From NCBI RefSeq assembly GCF_017591435.1, contig NC_059304.1, positions 29,589,883-29,653,882 on the forward strand: a DNA stretch of 64,000 bases, in the 5' to 3' direction. The stretch comes from Portunus trituberculatus. Lineage: Eukaryota; Arthropoda; Malacostraca; Decapoda; Portunidae. Below are positions 1 through 10,027 of the stretch, piece after piece. The translations under genes were made by a program, and so were the position numbers. The notes beneath the pieces were generated by a model. That model searched no databases. It worked only from the letters and a program-made list of their open reading frames with translations, and was not told where the DNA came from. Numbering within the stretch: the stretch's first letter is position 1; each line of letters opens with the position of its first letter.

Positions 1-2
1 CG

Positions 3-620
3 GATTCAGCTTCTCGGCTAGTTAAGGCAGACCATGAATGGAAACTCAATGTTGATATTTTCCTACAGTTATGTGTTCTTTTTGGTATTCCAGTGATTGA
101 CTTGTTCGCCTCAAGGCTCAATAACCAACTCCCTTGCTATTGTTCTTGGCGCCCTGATCCAGGAGCCACATATGTGGATGCCTTCACTTTAAACTGGTCT
201 ACATTTAAACTTTCATACATCTTTCCACCCTTTTCTTTGATTGCTAGGTGTCTGCAAAAGATCAAGACGGAAGGGGCACGAGTATGGATGGTGGTCCAGC
301 TATGGTTCTCACAACCATGGATGGGCACATTGGTAAGGATGCTAACAGATTACCCTCGCCTCATCCCACGCCACAGGGGGGTGCTGGTACACCCATCTTC
401 AGGGGAGGAACATCCCATATTGAGGCACACTCAACTGATGGCGTGCCTTCTATCCAGCAGCACCTGCGATGCCGAGGTATCTCTGAGGACGGTGCAGACA
501 TCATCCTGGCCTCGTGGAAACCGGGGACAGAGAGACAATATAGACCACACCTTAAGCGATGGACACAGTTTTGTCATAGACGGGACGTTAGTCCATTTGA
601 TCCCACTGTCTCAAACATAA
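3..620 (+). CDS. DIRS RT/RNase H polyprotein, C-terminal part
   Basis: The frame is open from the window edge to a stop at 618-620 (about 205 codons). It contains the conserved block that follows RNase H in DIRS pol proteins: VIDLFASRLNNQLP, WRPDPGA, VDAFTLNW and FPPFSLIARCLQKI. RT catalytic motifs lie upstream, outside the window. The protein would copy element RNA into DNA. Its tail overlaps the recombinase frame, as is usual for DIRS. I see no internal stop, but the downstream recombinase is damaged, so the element as a whole is unlikely to be autonomous. Confidence 0.78.
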   Translation, partial: DSASRLVKADHEWKLNVDIFLQLCVLFGIPVIDLFASRLNNQLPCYCSWRPDPGATYVDAFTLNWSTFKLSYIFPPFSLIARCLQKIKTEGARVWMVVQLWFSQPWMGTLVRMLTDYPRLIPRHRGVLVHPSSGEEHPILRHTQLMACLLSSSTCDAEVSLRTVQTSSWPRGNRGQRDNIDHTLSDGHSFVIDGTLVHLIPLSQT

Positions 621-1412
621 TAAATTTTCTATCTGAAACTTTTAACAGGCATGTTTAGTATGAGTCGGTCAACACTGCGAGGAGTGCCCTCTCGTCGCTA
701 GGGATTGTCGTGGATGGATGAAGAGTGGGTAATCATCCATTAGTCATCAGGTTCATGAAGGGCATCTTTAACCTTAGATCACCATCCCCTAGATACACGG
801 AAACCTGGGATGTTCAGCCAGTTTTGACCCTGTTAACTACTATGTATCCTTTGCACATGTTGACACTTAAGGATTTGTCTTTGAAATTGGTTATGCTTAT
901 GGCATTGACTAAAGCAGCACGAGTACACTGTTGTGTACAAGGGATTTGCACATTGACAAAGATTTCATTTCTGTTAAATTAAAGGGCAACATTAAGCAAT
1001 GTCGGCCAACGTTTAATATACGGACTGTTAAATTTTAAGCTTATTCTAGGGACCCCCGTTTATGTGTTTGTGCTGCATTGGGACATTATTTGGACAGGAC
1101 TGAGGGACTCCAGGAGTTTTCCCATTCAATGATACCTTACTCATCAGTTATATTAAACCACACAGGCCGGTTACTAGAGATTCCATATCCCGATGGATTA
1201 AAACCATGCTTGCTAAGTCAGGAGTGGATATGTCGAAATTTACAGCGGGTAGTGTTAGATCTGCTGCGGTGTCTAAGGCCAAGGCTATGTCCATACCCAT
1301 CGCTTATATTATGTCCAGAGCAGGTTGGACCCGGGAAAGTACTTTTGCAAAGTACTATGACAAACACATTGTTCCTGCAGTTGACTCCTTTCAGGAAGCA
1401 GTGTTGGAGTAG
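440..1412 (+). pseudogene. DIRS tyrosine recombinase, degraded
   Basis: The N-terminal SAM-like domain begins near 460 (ILASWKPGTERQYRPHLKRW). It runs to a stop at 656-658 and resumes after it. The first catalytic-arginine region reads LMALTKAARVH near 895-930. The C-terminal catalytic block is clean at 1206-1412: FTAGSVRSAAVSKAKA, then AGWTRESTFAKYYDKH, which holds the Trp/His-box and the candidate Tyr. At least one stop near 720 and a frameshift around 960-1100 separate the blocks. The box II His-x-x-Arg reads GSVR, so glycine stands where histidine is canonical. The family would integrate circular cDNA without a target duplication. Confidence 0.8.
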
Positions 1413-1672
1413 GTTTGTTACTCTTTGGTGTTCATTTTGTGTTTTTATGTTTGGATATTGACAACTGCTTAAATTTACTTTTACAGTGCTTATTGGGACC
1501 AAGGTTGTGTGGTGGATGTTGGACTTGCCGGCATCGGGGTCAGAGCAGGTTACTCTATTACTCTATTACTCTTCCAATTCTTTTGAATGGCGGTTGTTTG
1601 GGTACGACACCCACATGGCTTTAAAGCCTCATGTAGGAATCTCCACGTGGCAGAAGGTGATTTGATGTTGTA

Positions 1673-2000
1673 AAATTTAAAAGTATACGAGACTTACCGT
1701 AGGTCAGTTGAAACATGCTTGGGATTTTAGGAGTCAAATCACCTCTGCCGTAGTGGAGATTTTTACATGCCCACCACTTCCCGCCCTTGTTCATATGTTA
1801 TACAAGAATTTCTTGCCTTTCTGTTTCATAACATGTTAATTGATATCATGTGGGTGTTTGTGGCTTTGAAGTCTGACTGGCAGGTGCGCGGATGGCTTAT
1901 CTCATGTAAAAATCTCCACTACGGCAGAGGTGATTTGACTCCTAAAATCCCAAGCATACTTCAACTGACCTACGGTAAGTCTCGTACACTTTTGAATTTT
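1673..2000. repeat. Inverted repeat arms at the DIRS-1 3' end
   Basis: The arm at 1673-1769 and the reverse complement of 1903-2000 match over about 97 bp with few differences, around a loop of about 133 bp. Both contain CGAGACTTACCGTAGGTCAG and the block reading ATCACCTCTGCCGTAGTGG. DIRS elements carry an inverted terminal repeat and an internal complementary region, so these arms probably correspond to that machinery. An unrelated MITE hairpin is possible but less likely at this position. Confidence 0.7.
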
Positions 2001-2003
2001 TTC

Positions 2004-2124
2004 TAAACTTGGGTTTGGCAAAGGCTGTAACAAATTACCTGATTTATAGGTATCAATAGTCAAACTTTTTAATACTCGAACAGCCATTTGGAACGAATTA
2101 AGTTCGAGTACTGAGTCTCCACTG
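2004..2124 (-). mobile_element. MITE D, copy 1 (end fragment)
   Basis: Reverse-complemented, this begins CAGTGGAGACTCAGTACTCG and matches the left end of the full MITE D at 2513-3344 for over 100 bp. The TA at 2125-2126 is where its target duplication would be. The other end is missing because DIRS-1 occupies the inner side. Cut-and-paste pogo/Tigger-type elements duplicate TA and carry CAG-starting termini, which fits. Confidence 0.68.
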
Positions 2125-2156
2125 TACATTAGCATAAGGAGAGAGTAAGAAAGAAT

Positions 2157-4668
2157 GTGGTGAGTAAAAGCAAAGACAAACTGAAGCTTTTCTACAAGTT
2201 CATAAATGGCAAAACGAAGAACAAGCAAACAGGAAAACTAATTAAAGGAGGGCAGACATACCAAACTGAGAAGGAAATGTGTGAAATAATGAATGAGAGC
2301 TTCAAAAAAAGTGTTCACCGCAGAAGAAGATTTCACAGAACCTAATACAACATTGCATTGCCAAGGATTACAGGAAATTCCAGTACATAAGGAAGATATT
2401 GGAATATTATTGGATAAGTTGGATGTCAGGAAAGCAATGGGACCAGATGATGTATCAGGCTGGGTGTTAAAAGAAAGTAAAAGAGCAACTACTAGATCCA
2501 ATTTGGGAAATACAGTGGAGACTCAATACTCAAACTTAATTTGTTCCAAATGGCTATTCGAGTATGTATTATAAAGTTTGACTATTGATACCTATAAAGC
2601 AGGTAATTTGTTCCAATCTTTGCTAAACCTCAAGTTTATAAATAAAAATTTTGATATATTTTTCTATAATCATGATTTGTACATACCATAAATGAAGGCT
2701 GGTGATGGATAACTTAGAAGAAGAGGACAGAAGAGTGAAGAGGAGGGAGGTCGTCGGAAGACAAATCACCATCCATGAAAATATCTTTGTAACTTTTCTC
2801 CTGGTGTTATTCCTGTGAATCGACTAATAGAGGGCTGTGGCTCACTAACACTTGCCTTCTCACCAGATTCCTTATTTTCACCACTAATAAGTCTATTTGG
2901 TGCCATCATAAGTTTCCAAAAGAAAAACTACTGATAGAACGCAGAAGAATATTGTTTTTCTCAAGACTGTGGCAGGACTAGGAATGCGCACCAATATCCG
3001 GTAAACTGAATTGCTGGTAGTATGGTATCAGAAGAGGACAGTGACGGTTGCGAGAAAGGAGAGTACAGAGCTTTGTATACAACCAAATGTGCGGCAGTTT
3101 GATTACCAGATATTTTCACCACTAATAAGCCTTTGGTGTTAATGTAAGTTTATGTACGAAAAACTGCAGACAGAATGGACAAGAATGTTATTCTTATGAG
3201 CACAGTAGCACAAGTGGCAAAAGAAAAAGAGGGAGAGGCAAGGGAGCCTTTGTTTACAACCACGTTCAAGTATTAAATCATACTTTTGCGTTCAAGTATT
3301 GAAAAGTTCAACTATTAAGACGTTATAGTATTGATTCTCCACTGTAATTAAAAGTTCAATAAGTGAAGGAAAAGTTCAAATAGAATGGAAGAGAGCCAGC
3401 ATAATACCGATATTTAAAGTAGGAAAGGCAACTGAACCACTAAGCTACAGGCCAGTGTCACTTACAAGTGTTTTGGGGAAGTTGTGTGAAATATGAAATA
3501 ATTATCAAAGAAAAATGGGTTAAATTTGTAGAAGAGGAACAAGTCATATCGAACAGACAATTTGGGTTCAGGACAGAGCGGTACAGAGATGGATGGGTAG
3601 ACACAGTATACCTGGATTTAAAAAGGGCTTTTGATAAAGTCTCTCATGGAAGACTACTTTGGAAACTAGAGAACATAAGAGGACTGTGAAGAACTTTGCT
3701 AGAATGGACAAGAGATTATTTGAAGGATAGGGAGATGAGAACTGTGATGAGAGATATATACGTACTCATCTTGGGGTAAAAAACAAGCGGAGTGCCACAA
3801 GGGTTACTGTTAGCCCCTATTATGTTTCAGATTTATGTAAACAACATTCACATTGGGATAAACAGTTATATTAATTTATTTGCTGATGATGCAAAGTTGC
3901 TAAGAGTTATCAAAACCAGTGAGGACAGTCTGCTGTTGCAGGAAGATATAAACAAGATCTATGAGTAAAATAGGAAGTGGAAATTAGAGTTTAATGCCAA
4001 GAAATGTCATGTAATGGAACTAGGAAAGAGCAAAAGACTGGTAAGGGATTATTTGATGAGAGGAACAAATAATGAAGACTAAAGAGGAAAAAGATCTGGG
4101 AGTGATTATACAAGAAAATCTGAACCCTGAAAAACATATAAGCAAGATATTTGGATTATCATATAAAATGTTGACTAATATAAGAGTGGCATTTCAATAC
4201 AAGGACAAAGATATGATGAAAAAAATCATCACAAGCATGATATGTCCAAGGCTGGAATATGCAGCAGTGGATCTAAGAAAATTGTAAAGGTTACAGAAAA
4301 TTGCTACAAAGATGGTGCCGAAATTAAAGGACCTAACATATGAGGAACGAATGAAGGAAATGGGACTGCCAACCTTACAAGATAGAAGAGAACAGTGGGA
4401 TCTAATAACAATGTACAAGATAGTCTATGGCATTGAAAAGATAGACAAATTAGACCTGGTGCTGTTGACAGAAGAAGATGGAAGGACAAGAGGACATGAA
4501 AAGATGATCAGGATGAGGCAGCGTGTGGAGGATATTGGAAAATACAGTTTTCCACACAGAATGGTGGAAAAGTGGAATGCATTGAATAATGAAGTTGTTA
4601 CAGTACATAATGTGCATAACTTTAGGGAAAACTTACACAAATGGAGACATAGAGACAGAACACTATGA
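2157..4668 (+). pseudogene. LINE-A reverse transcriptase, decayed
   Basis: Recognisable fragments in order are the linker (FINGKTKNKQTG), KAMGPDDVSG at about 2428-2460, then across the MITE insertion EWKRASIIPIFK (about 3383), LSYRPVSLTSVLGKL, TVYLDLKRAFDKVSHGRLLWKLE (about 3604-3670), a degraded palm around 3780-3900 (FADDAKL near 3880), and the C-terminal domain at 4312-4668 ending WRHRDRTL. Stops and frameshifts lie throughout. The protein would perform target-primed reverse transcription; this copy cannot. Confidence 0.8.
2513..3344 (+). mobile_element. MITE D, copy 2 (832 bp, TA-flanked)
   Basis: Starts CAGTGGAGACTCAATACTC and ends GTATTGATTCTCCACTG, so the termini are inverted repeats. 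TA lies on both sides (2511-2512 and 3345-3346). It sits inside the LINE-A RT frame. No coding capacity is visible. TA duplication with CAG-starting termini fits a non-autonomous pogo/Tigger-type element. Confidence 0.82.
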
Positions 4669-4709
4669 GCCCCGCTCTGACCTTGTACAATACAACTAGG
4701 TAAATACAA

Positions 4710-5535
4710 AGTAATCTACACCCAAGAGGACTGTTTGCTGCTGCAAGAAGATATGAACAAAATCTATAGGAGGAGGAAGAAGTAGAAATTAGAGTTCAAT
4801 GCCAAGAAATGTCACGTAAAGGAATTCGGAAGGAGTAAGAGAAGACCGGTATGGAATTATCTGATGGGAGAGGAACAAATAATGAAGACTAAAGAAAAAA
4901 AAAATCTGTGAGTAATTATACAGGAAAATCTGGACCCTGAAAAACACAAAAGTAAGATATTTGGATTATCATATAAAATGTTGACCAGTATAAGAATGAG
5001 CATTTCAATTCATGGACAAAGATATGATGAAAAAAATTATCATGAGTATGATATGTTCTAAGCTGGAATGTGCAGCAGTAGTGTGGTCTCCGAGCTCTAA
5101 AAATCATATAAGAAGATTAAAACAGATCCAGAAGAGAGCTACAAAGATGGTGCTGGAATTATAGGACATAAGATATGAAGAAAATCTGAAGGAAATGGGA
5201 CTGCCAACCTTACAAGATTGAAGAGAATGAGGAGACCTAATAACAAAGTATAAAATAGTAAATGGCATTGAAAAGATAGACAAAGAAGACCTAGTGATGG
5301 TGCCAGAAGCTGGAAGGACAAGAGGACATGCAAAGAGGATTAGGAAGAGGCTGTGTGTGAAGGATATTGGAAAATACAATTTTCTACATAGAATGATGGA
5401 AAAGTGGAATGCATTGAGTGATGAAGTTGTCACAGCACATAATGTGCATAACTTTGAAGAAAAACTGGATAAATGGAGATATGGAGACAGAACACTATGA
5501 GACCCATTCAAACCCTGTACAATACAACTAGGTAA
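4710..5535 (+). mobile_element. LINE family A, short 3' copy (RT C-terminus)
   Basis: A second 5'-truncated family-A copy starts directly after the tail of copy 1. It encodes decayed remnants of the end of RT (EDCLLLQEDMNKIYR near 4726) and the C-terminal domain. The best open stretch is 5294-5500 (AGRTRGHAKRIRKRLC to DKWRYGDRTL). It ends with the tail CAACTAGGTAAATA. Many stops. Confidence 0.75.
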
Positions 5536-5863
5536 ATAAACACTCGTCTGACATCGTGGATATTGGGGAAAATAGATACAACATATGTAAGAAAAATAGA
5601 GAAAAGAATAAAAAGAGGAGTGATGTTACTTATAAAGAAAGAGCTGAAGGTGGATGAAATAACTTATGGAGAAGGGAGTGCTGAAGTGCCGAAAGCACAA
5701 GTCAGAATTTAAGAAGGAAAAAGGGACTTTGCCATTGTTTATGTCCCATCCAAAAGAAACTCGTGGGAAAACAAGAATACGAGAACATGCTTGATGATAC
5801 CAGAAAATGTTTACAGTTACTAATTAAAAAGAGTAAAAACATAACAGTGATAGGTGACTTTAA
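5536..5863 (+). mobile_element. LINE family A, copy 3, segment 1 (endonuclease N-half)
   Basis: Decayed endonuclease region: GVMLLIKKELKVDE near 5621, FAIVYVPSKRNSWE near 5732, and ITVIGDF at about 5842-5860, cut inside the GDFN motif by the next element. The same frame resumes at 10891. Several stops and frameshifts. Confidence 0.72.
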
Positions 5864-6222
5864 CCCCTTACGTACAATTTTTTTACCTTCCTTCTCCCCC
5901 AGCTGACCATTTCCGGGTATTTTTCAACTTTCACCAAGGGATTTTTTTTCTTATGGGATTGTAGATCATATTTTTCTGTATATGAAATCAAAATCCGCAA
6001 CTCTCTAAGTGCTCTGGTTCGGCCATGGTGGGCCACCAAAGTCTGAAAAATGAAGAAAATATCCTCCCTGCGGGCCAACAGAAAACGGAGGTTTCACCTG
6101 TCAAACGCAAGTTTTGCGTATACATGCCCTGATGCGTTGCACCACTCTAGAATGAGTGGTGTAACACAGGAAACATCATGACACCACGTGTACGTCTGCA
6201 TCATACAGCTATCATCTACAAC

Positions 6223-6240
6223 CACACACACACACACACA
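6223..6240. repeat. (CA)n microsatellite
   Basis: Nine CA units directly upstream of the LINE-A copy 2 start. Possibly part of that element's 5' region or its target. Confidence 0.9.
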
Positions 6241-6251
6241 CTGAGAAAGTT

Positions 6252-6758
6252 GTGAAGGTTATTAAGTCAAATGAGACATTGGTGAGGGAAACCGTAGACA
6301 AAAAGAGATGTGTTGTGATATTTGGAGTTGAGGAGGATAAGACACCAAGTAAGATGGAGAGGGAGAAAAACCTTAAAGAGGTGGTAAATAATATCATTGA
6401 TGTGGTGCAGGAGGAGAATAAAGACTTAGTACAAGAAATAGAGGACTTCCATACAATTGGAAAGTTCACAGGAGAAGGTATGAGGCCAATAAGAATCAAA
6501 TTTAAGTCACAGAAGGATGTGGATGAATTGGTGGAGAAGTCGTGGAGGTTAGCCCAGCAAGAAACAACAAAGAAGATTTGGTTGAGGAGAGATCTCAGTG
6601 AAAAGGAAAGAGAAATGTTAAATGAGTTACGAAGGGAGGCTTTGAAAAAAAATGAAGAGAGGACAGAAGAGGAGAAGAAAGAGTTTTTCTGGAGAATCTT
6701 GGATATGAGTCTGAGAAAGTGGTTCATAACCCAGAAAAGTACAGTAAGAAAGGACTAA
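6252..6758 (+). CDS. LINE-A ORF1-like RNA-binding protein, C-terminal part
   Basis: An open frame encoding a charged protein with CVVIFGVEEDKTP (about 6310-6348), IRIKFKSQKDVDELV (about 6490-6534), IWLRRDLSEKEREML (about 6575-6620) and NEERTEEEKKEFFWR (about 6652-6696). The VVIFG and IKFKS segments resemble the RNP strands of the RRM-like domain in LINE ORF1 proteins, which bind element RNA. The N-terminus is truncated. The end overlaps the endonuclease frame, which lies in the -1 frame. Function is inferred from position and motif shape. Confidence 0.62.
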   Translation: MKVIKSNETLVRETVDKKRCVVIFGVEEDKTPSKMEREKNLKEVVNNIIDVVQEENKDLVQEIEDFHTIGKFTGEGMRPIRIKFKSQKDVDELVEKSWRLAQQETTKKIWLRRDLSEKEREMLNELRREALKKNEERTEEEKKEFFWRILDMSLRKWFITQKSTVRKD

Positions 6759-7698
6759 AGAAACTTAAGTGTGAGCGGAATATAATGTATTCCAACGTAA
6801 ATGGAGTGATATCGGGGATTTTAGAACTCAACGATTACTTGAGACATAAGAACCCAGATATTGTGGGTCTTACTGAAACAAAACTGGGCGAGGGAGAAGA
6901 CCTGATGATGGTTGGAGAAGGGAAATATAATGTTTGGAAAGGAAATACGTAGAGTAGGTAAGATGGGAGGAGGAGTGATGTTGCTAGTTAAAAAAGATAT
7001 AAAAGTGGATCAAGTGAAAGAAGGTATGGGAAAGGCAGAAGTGCTAAAGATCAGAGTAGAAACTAATGAAGGAAAAAAGAGGCACTACATAGTGGTGTAT
7101 GTACCACCTAAGACATTTAAATGCCTGGTCAGTATAGGAATATGAAGAAATGATAAGAGATACAGGAACATGTCTGGAAGGAATGTTGGGTGGCTGTGAA
7201 AGAGCTATAATGATGGGAGATTTTAATTGTAAAGAGGTGTGTTGGGAGGACTGGTCAATGGAAGGATCAGAGACAACATGGGGAAATACACTATTGACGC
7301 TGGTAATGTAAAATGTGTTAACTCAGTGGGTCAAAGAAGATACTAGGTTTGGCAGAGAGGGAGCATCATCAAGACTGGACTTGGTCTTTAGTACAGAGCC
7401 AATGATCATTGAGGAGATGAGGGTGGAGTGCCCTTTAGCAAAGAGTGATCATGCAGTTTTGGAGTTCAAGGTGAAGGATGAAGAGAAATTTAGAAGAAAT
7501 GAAGAATATAAAGTGGGAAGATGGAATTATGCCAAGACGGATTTTGGAAACTTAAGGAAATTTTTTCAAGAGACAAATTGGATGAACTTCAAGAGTGCTA
7601 AGGGAGCAAATGAAAAGTGGAAGGAATTTATAAAAATATACAAAGAAGGCGAGAAGAAATTTGTACCAGTAAGACAACATAGACAAATTGGAAAGTAG
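6719..7698 (+). pseudogene. LINE-A apurinic-like endonuclease domain, frameshifted
   Basis: The domain begins IMYSNVNGVIS (about 6781), followed by NPDIVGLTETKLGEG. After frame changes near 6950 and 7140 come the catalytic block (MMGDFNCKEVCWEDW near 7209-7255), TRFGREGASSRLDLVF (about 7343-7390) and AKSDHAVLEFKV (about 7438-7475). The GDFN, RLDLVF and SDH motifs are those of the APE-type endonuclease that nicks target DNA. At least two frameshifts or stops break it. Confidence 0.78.
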
Positions 7699-7709
7699 GA
7701 CTGGTTTAA

Positions 7710-8524
7710 CCCGTACAGCGTCAGCAGATCTGAGACTTTGTGATTTCGGCAGTGCTGGCCACATCATGGATTTTTTTTTTGCTAAACCAGTCTTGAATGA
7801 TGTGAAACAAATGAAAATGACAGTCATTCCTCCCAGAACTGACTGGAAGTGGTATTAATTGGTGCAAGATATTTTGCGCTAAGGTTAGTGACTTAGCAAT
7901 GCCTTATGTGACTAGTTTATTCGCTTCCTTGTTTCTCAACAGTTGATCCCCGAGTTGGACACATGCATAATATTGTTCCTGAGTTGAAAGAAAAACAAAA
8001 TGTCATGTTTTGCTGTTTGGGAGTGCTTGTGGATAAAAATAGACACGAGATATCGCGAGGGAGTGTTGCCTTTCACGGTGCAAACATTTTCCGAGTAATA
8101 TGTACCTGTTTTTCCTTATAACAAAGCGATTGGAAAATTTTTATTTAAGTCATACAAAGTTTTCACTACCACAATATAACAGTTACCAAAAACAACTGAA
8201 ATGGTAAGAGTAAGTAATGGAAATTACGCTTTGTTCATATTAGCGGAGTTGAGGCGTCAGTTTCCCGCTACACCGAGCTGAAGACAGCAGAAACTGCTAA
8301 AGTTCAGAATTGTAATAAATAAATACAGGAAGTATTCATGTTAGCAGGGACGAGGAGGCAGCATGAGCAATGTCTACAGTGCATGATGGCAGTATAATGG
8401 TAGGTTTTGAGGACGCAATACCTCCGAAAACACGAGGAAGCTCGCCGACGTATCTCATACGTCTCTGACGCCCGGTTCGCTCAGAGTAGCCGACATATCT
8501 CGTACATTTCTGACGCTGTACAGG
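7710..8524 (+). mobile_element. piggyBac-like MITE Q (815 bp, TTAA-flanked)
   Basis: Bounded by TTAA at 7706-7709 and 8525-8528. The left terminus is CCCGTACAGCGTCAG and the right, read inward, CCTGTACAGCGTCAG. It splits a LINE-A codon run: removing it and one TTAA joins the conserved sequence DWFN to DRCEKARKRKEDAWKRW. No transposase is encoded, so it is non-autonomous. TTAA duplication is the hallmark of piggyBac elements. Confidence 0.88.
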
Positions 8525-8528
8525 TTAA

Positions 8529-9033
8529 TGATAGATGTGAAAAGGCTAGAAAAAGAAAAGAGGATGCATGGAAGAGGTGGAGAAGGAAAAACGGATAAAT
8601 CAGTGGGAAAGTTACAAAAGAGCAAGAAATGAATATGTGTGGATTAGAAGAGAAGAGAGAAAGAAACAGGAAAAAGATATAACTGATAAATGTAAAGACC
8701 AACCAAGGCTTTTTTTACAGACATGTGAACAACAACATAAAAAATAGAGAAAGTATTGAAAGTTTAGAAGTGAATGGAGTCTGCAGTGAGGATCCCAGGG
8801 AAATGGCAGAGGTTATGAACGGATGCTTTCGGAAGGTATTCACAAAGGAGATTGCTTTTGACAAGCCACTGGTAATGGAACGAAAAGGGACTATGGAGGA
8901 GTTTCAAGTAACTGTGGAGGAAATAAAAAAATATGATGGGGAGTCTAGAGGTGAGAAAAGCTGTGGGACCCGATGGGGTATCAGGATGAATTTTAAGAGA
9001 GTGCAGGGAACAACTGGCGGAAAAAGTTTGTGA
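8529..9033 (+). pseudogene. LINE-A linker and RT N-terminus, frameshifted
   Basis: Continues copy 2 after MITE Q: CEKARKRKEDAWKRWRRK, a lysine-rich linker, RHVNNNIKNRESIE near 8720, and DPREMAEVMNGCFRKVFTKE near 8790-8850. The motif KAVGPDGVSG is split across frames near 8955-8985. It leads into the open RT frame at 9065. Confidence 0.68.
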
Positions 9034-9064
9034 AGTAATTGATGCCTCATTAAGGGAAGGTGTA

Positions 9065-10027
9065 GTGCCCCAAGACTGGAAAAGAGCTAACATTGTTCCA
9101 ATTTATAAAACAGGTAACAAGAGAGACCCATTGAACTATAGACCAGTGTCACTCACAAGTGTGGTGGCTAAGATGTGTGAGAGGGTGGTGAAGAATAGAT
9201 GGACAGATTTCTCGGAGAAGAATGACATACTTTGTGATTGTCAATTTGGTTTTAGAAGAGGGTGTTCATGTACGACAAACCTCATATGTTACTATTTGAG
9301 GGTGATAGATGTAATACAAGAAAGAGATGGTTGGGCTGATGGAATATATCTGGATTTAAAAAAGGCTTTTGATAAGGTACCACACCGGAGACTGATCTGG
9401 AAACTTGAAATGGTAGGAGTGCATGGCAGTTTGCTAAAATGGATGGAAGACTTTTTGGTGGGAAGAGAAATGAGAACAATAATTAAGGACAGACCATCAG
9501 AGTGGGGCTTGGTGGAGAGTGGAGTCCCACAGGGATCGGTGTTGGCACCAGTAATGTTTGCGGTCTATATAAATGACATGGTGGATGGGGTGTCCAGTTA
9601 TGTGAGCCTATTTGCAGACGATGCAAAATTGTTAAGGAAAGTGAGATGTGCCAAAGATTGCGAATTACTTCAGGAAGACTTGGACAGAATATGGAAATGG
9701 AGCTGTACATGGCAAATGGAGTTCAACACGACAAAATGCAAGAAATTAGAGTTTGGCAAGAGTGAAAGAAGAATCAGGGGTATGTACAAGATAGGAAATG
9801 AAGACATAAAAACCAGTAATGAAGAAAAAGATCTCAGGGTGACAATTACCAATGACCTATCGCCAGAGAGACACATAAACAAAATAATTGGAGAAGTATT
9901 GAACTTATTGAGGAACATAAGAGTGGCGTTCGTATATTTAGATGAGGAAATGATGAAGAAAATAATTACTGCAATGATAAGACTGAGGCTTGAATATGCA
10001 ACAATACAGTGGGCTCCGAACACATAA
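9065..10027 (+). CDS. LINE-A reverse transcriptase
   Basis: Long open frame covering the RT fingers and palm. Visible in order: DWKRANIVPIYKTGNKRDP, NYRPVSLTSVVAKM, QFGFRRGCSCTTNL, GIYLDLKKAFDKVPHRRLIWKLE (RT block A, catalytic Asp), SGVPQGSVLAPVMFAVYINDM (block B) and FADDAKLLRKV at about 9610-9640 (block C, the two catalytic Asp), then CKKLEFGKS and EKDLRVTITNDLSPERHI. The RT catalytic triad is intact. The frame breaks near 10010, where the C-terminal domain continues in another frame. The clade is CR1/L2-like at best guess. Confidence 0.85.
   Translation: MPQDWKRANIVPIYKTGNKRDPLNYRPVSLTSVVAKMCERVVKNRWTDFSEKNDILCDCQFGFRRGCSCTTNLICYYLRVIDVIQERDGWADGIYLDLKKAFDKVPHRRLIWKLEMVGVHGSLLKWMEDFLVGREMRTIIKDRPSEWGLVESGVPQGSVLAPVMFAVYINDMVDGVSSYVSLFADDAKLLRKVRCAKDCELLQEDLDRIWKWSCTWQMEFNTTKCKKLEFGKSERRIRGMYKIGNEDIKTSNEEKDLRVTITNDLSPERHINKIIGEVLNLLRNIRVAFVYLDEEMMKKIITAMIRLRLEYATIQWAPNT

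Larger units (their letters stand above)
1..2003 (+). mobile_element. DIRS-type retrotransposon (DIRS-1), 3' part
   Basis: Running off the left edge, this carries the end of an RT/RNase H frame, then a tyrosine recombinase frame, then a non-coding 3' region ending in a pair of inverted arms. That order is the established layout of DIRS elements, which use a tyrosine recombinase instead of a DDE integrase. The right border is placed near 2003 because the sequence after it matches, in inverted orientation, a TA-flanked MITE also found at 2513-3344. The element therefore appears to have inserted into that MITE. No long terminal repeats are visible. The recombinase frame is broken, so this copy looks inactive. 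Confidence 0.8.
2127..4709 (+). mobile_element. LINE family A, copy 1 (RT region and 3' tail)
   Basis: 5'-truncated non-LTR retrotransposon without an LTR. It starts in the linker before RT (KLFYKFINGK) and ends in the family 3' tail ACTAGGTAAATAC at about 4697-4709, shared by every family-A copy here. MITE D interrupts it at 2513-3344. The family resembles the CR1/L2 branch of the jockey superfamily, but the clade is not certain from reading alone. Confidence 0.82.
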
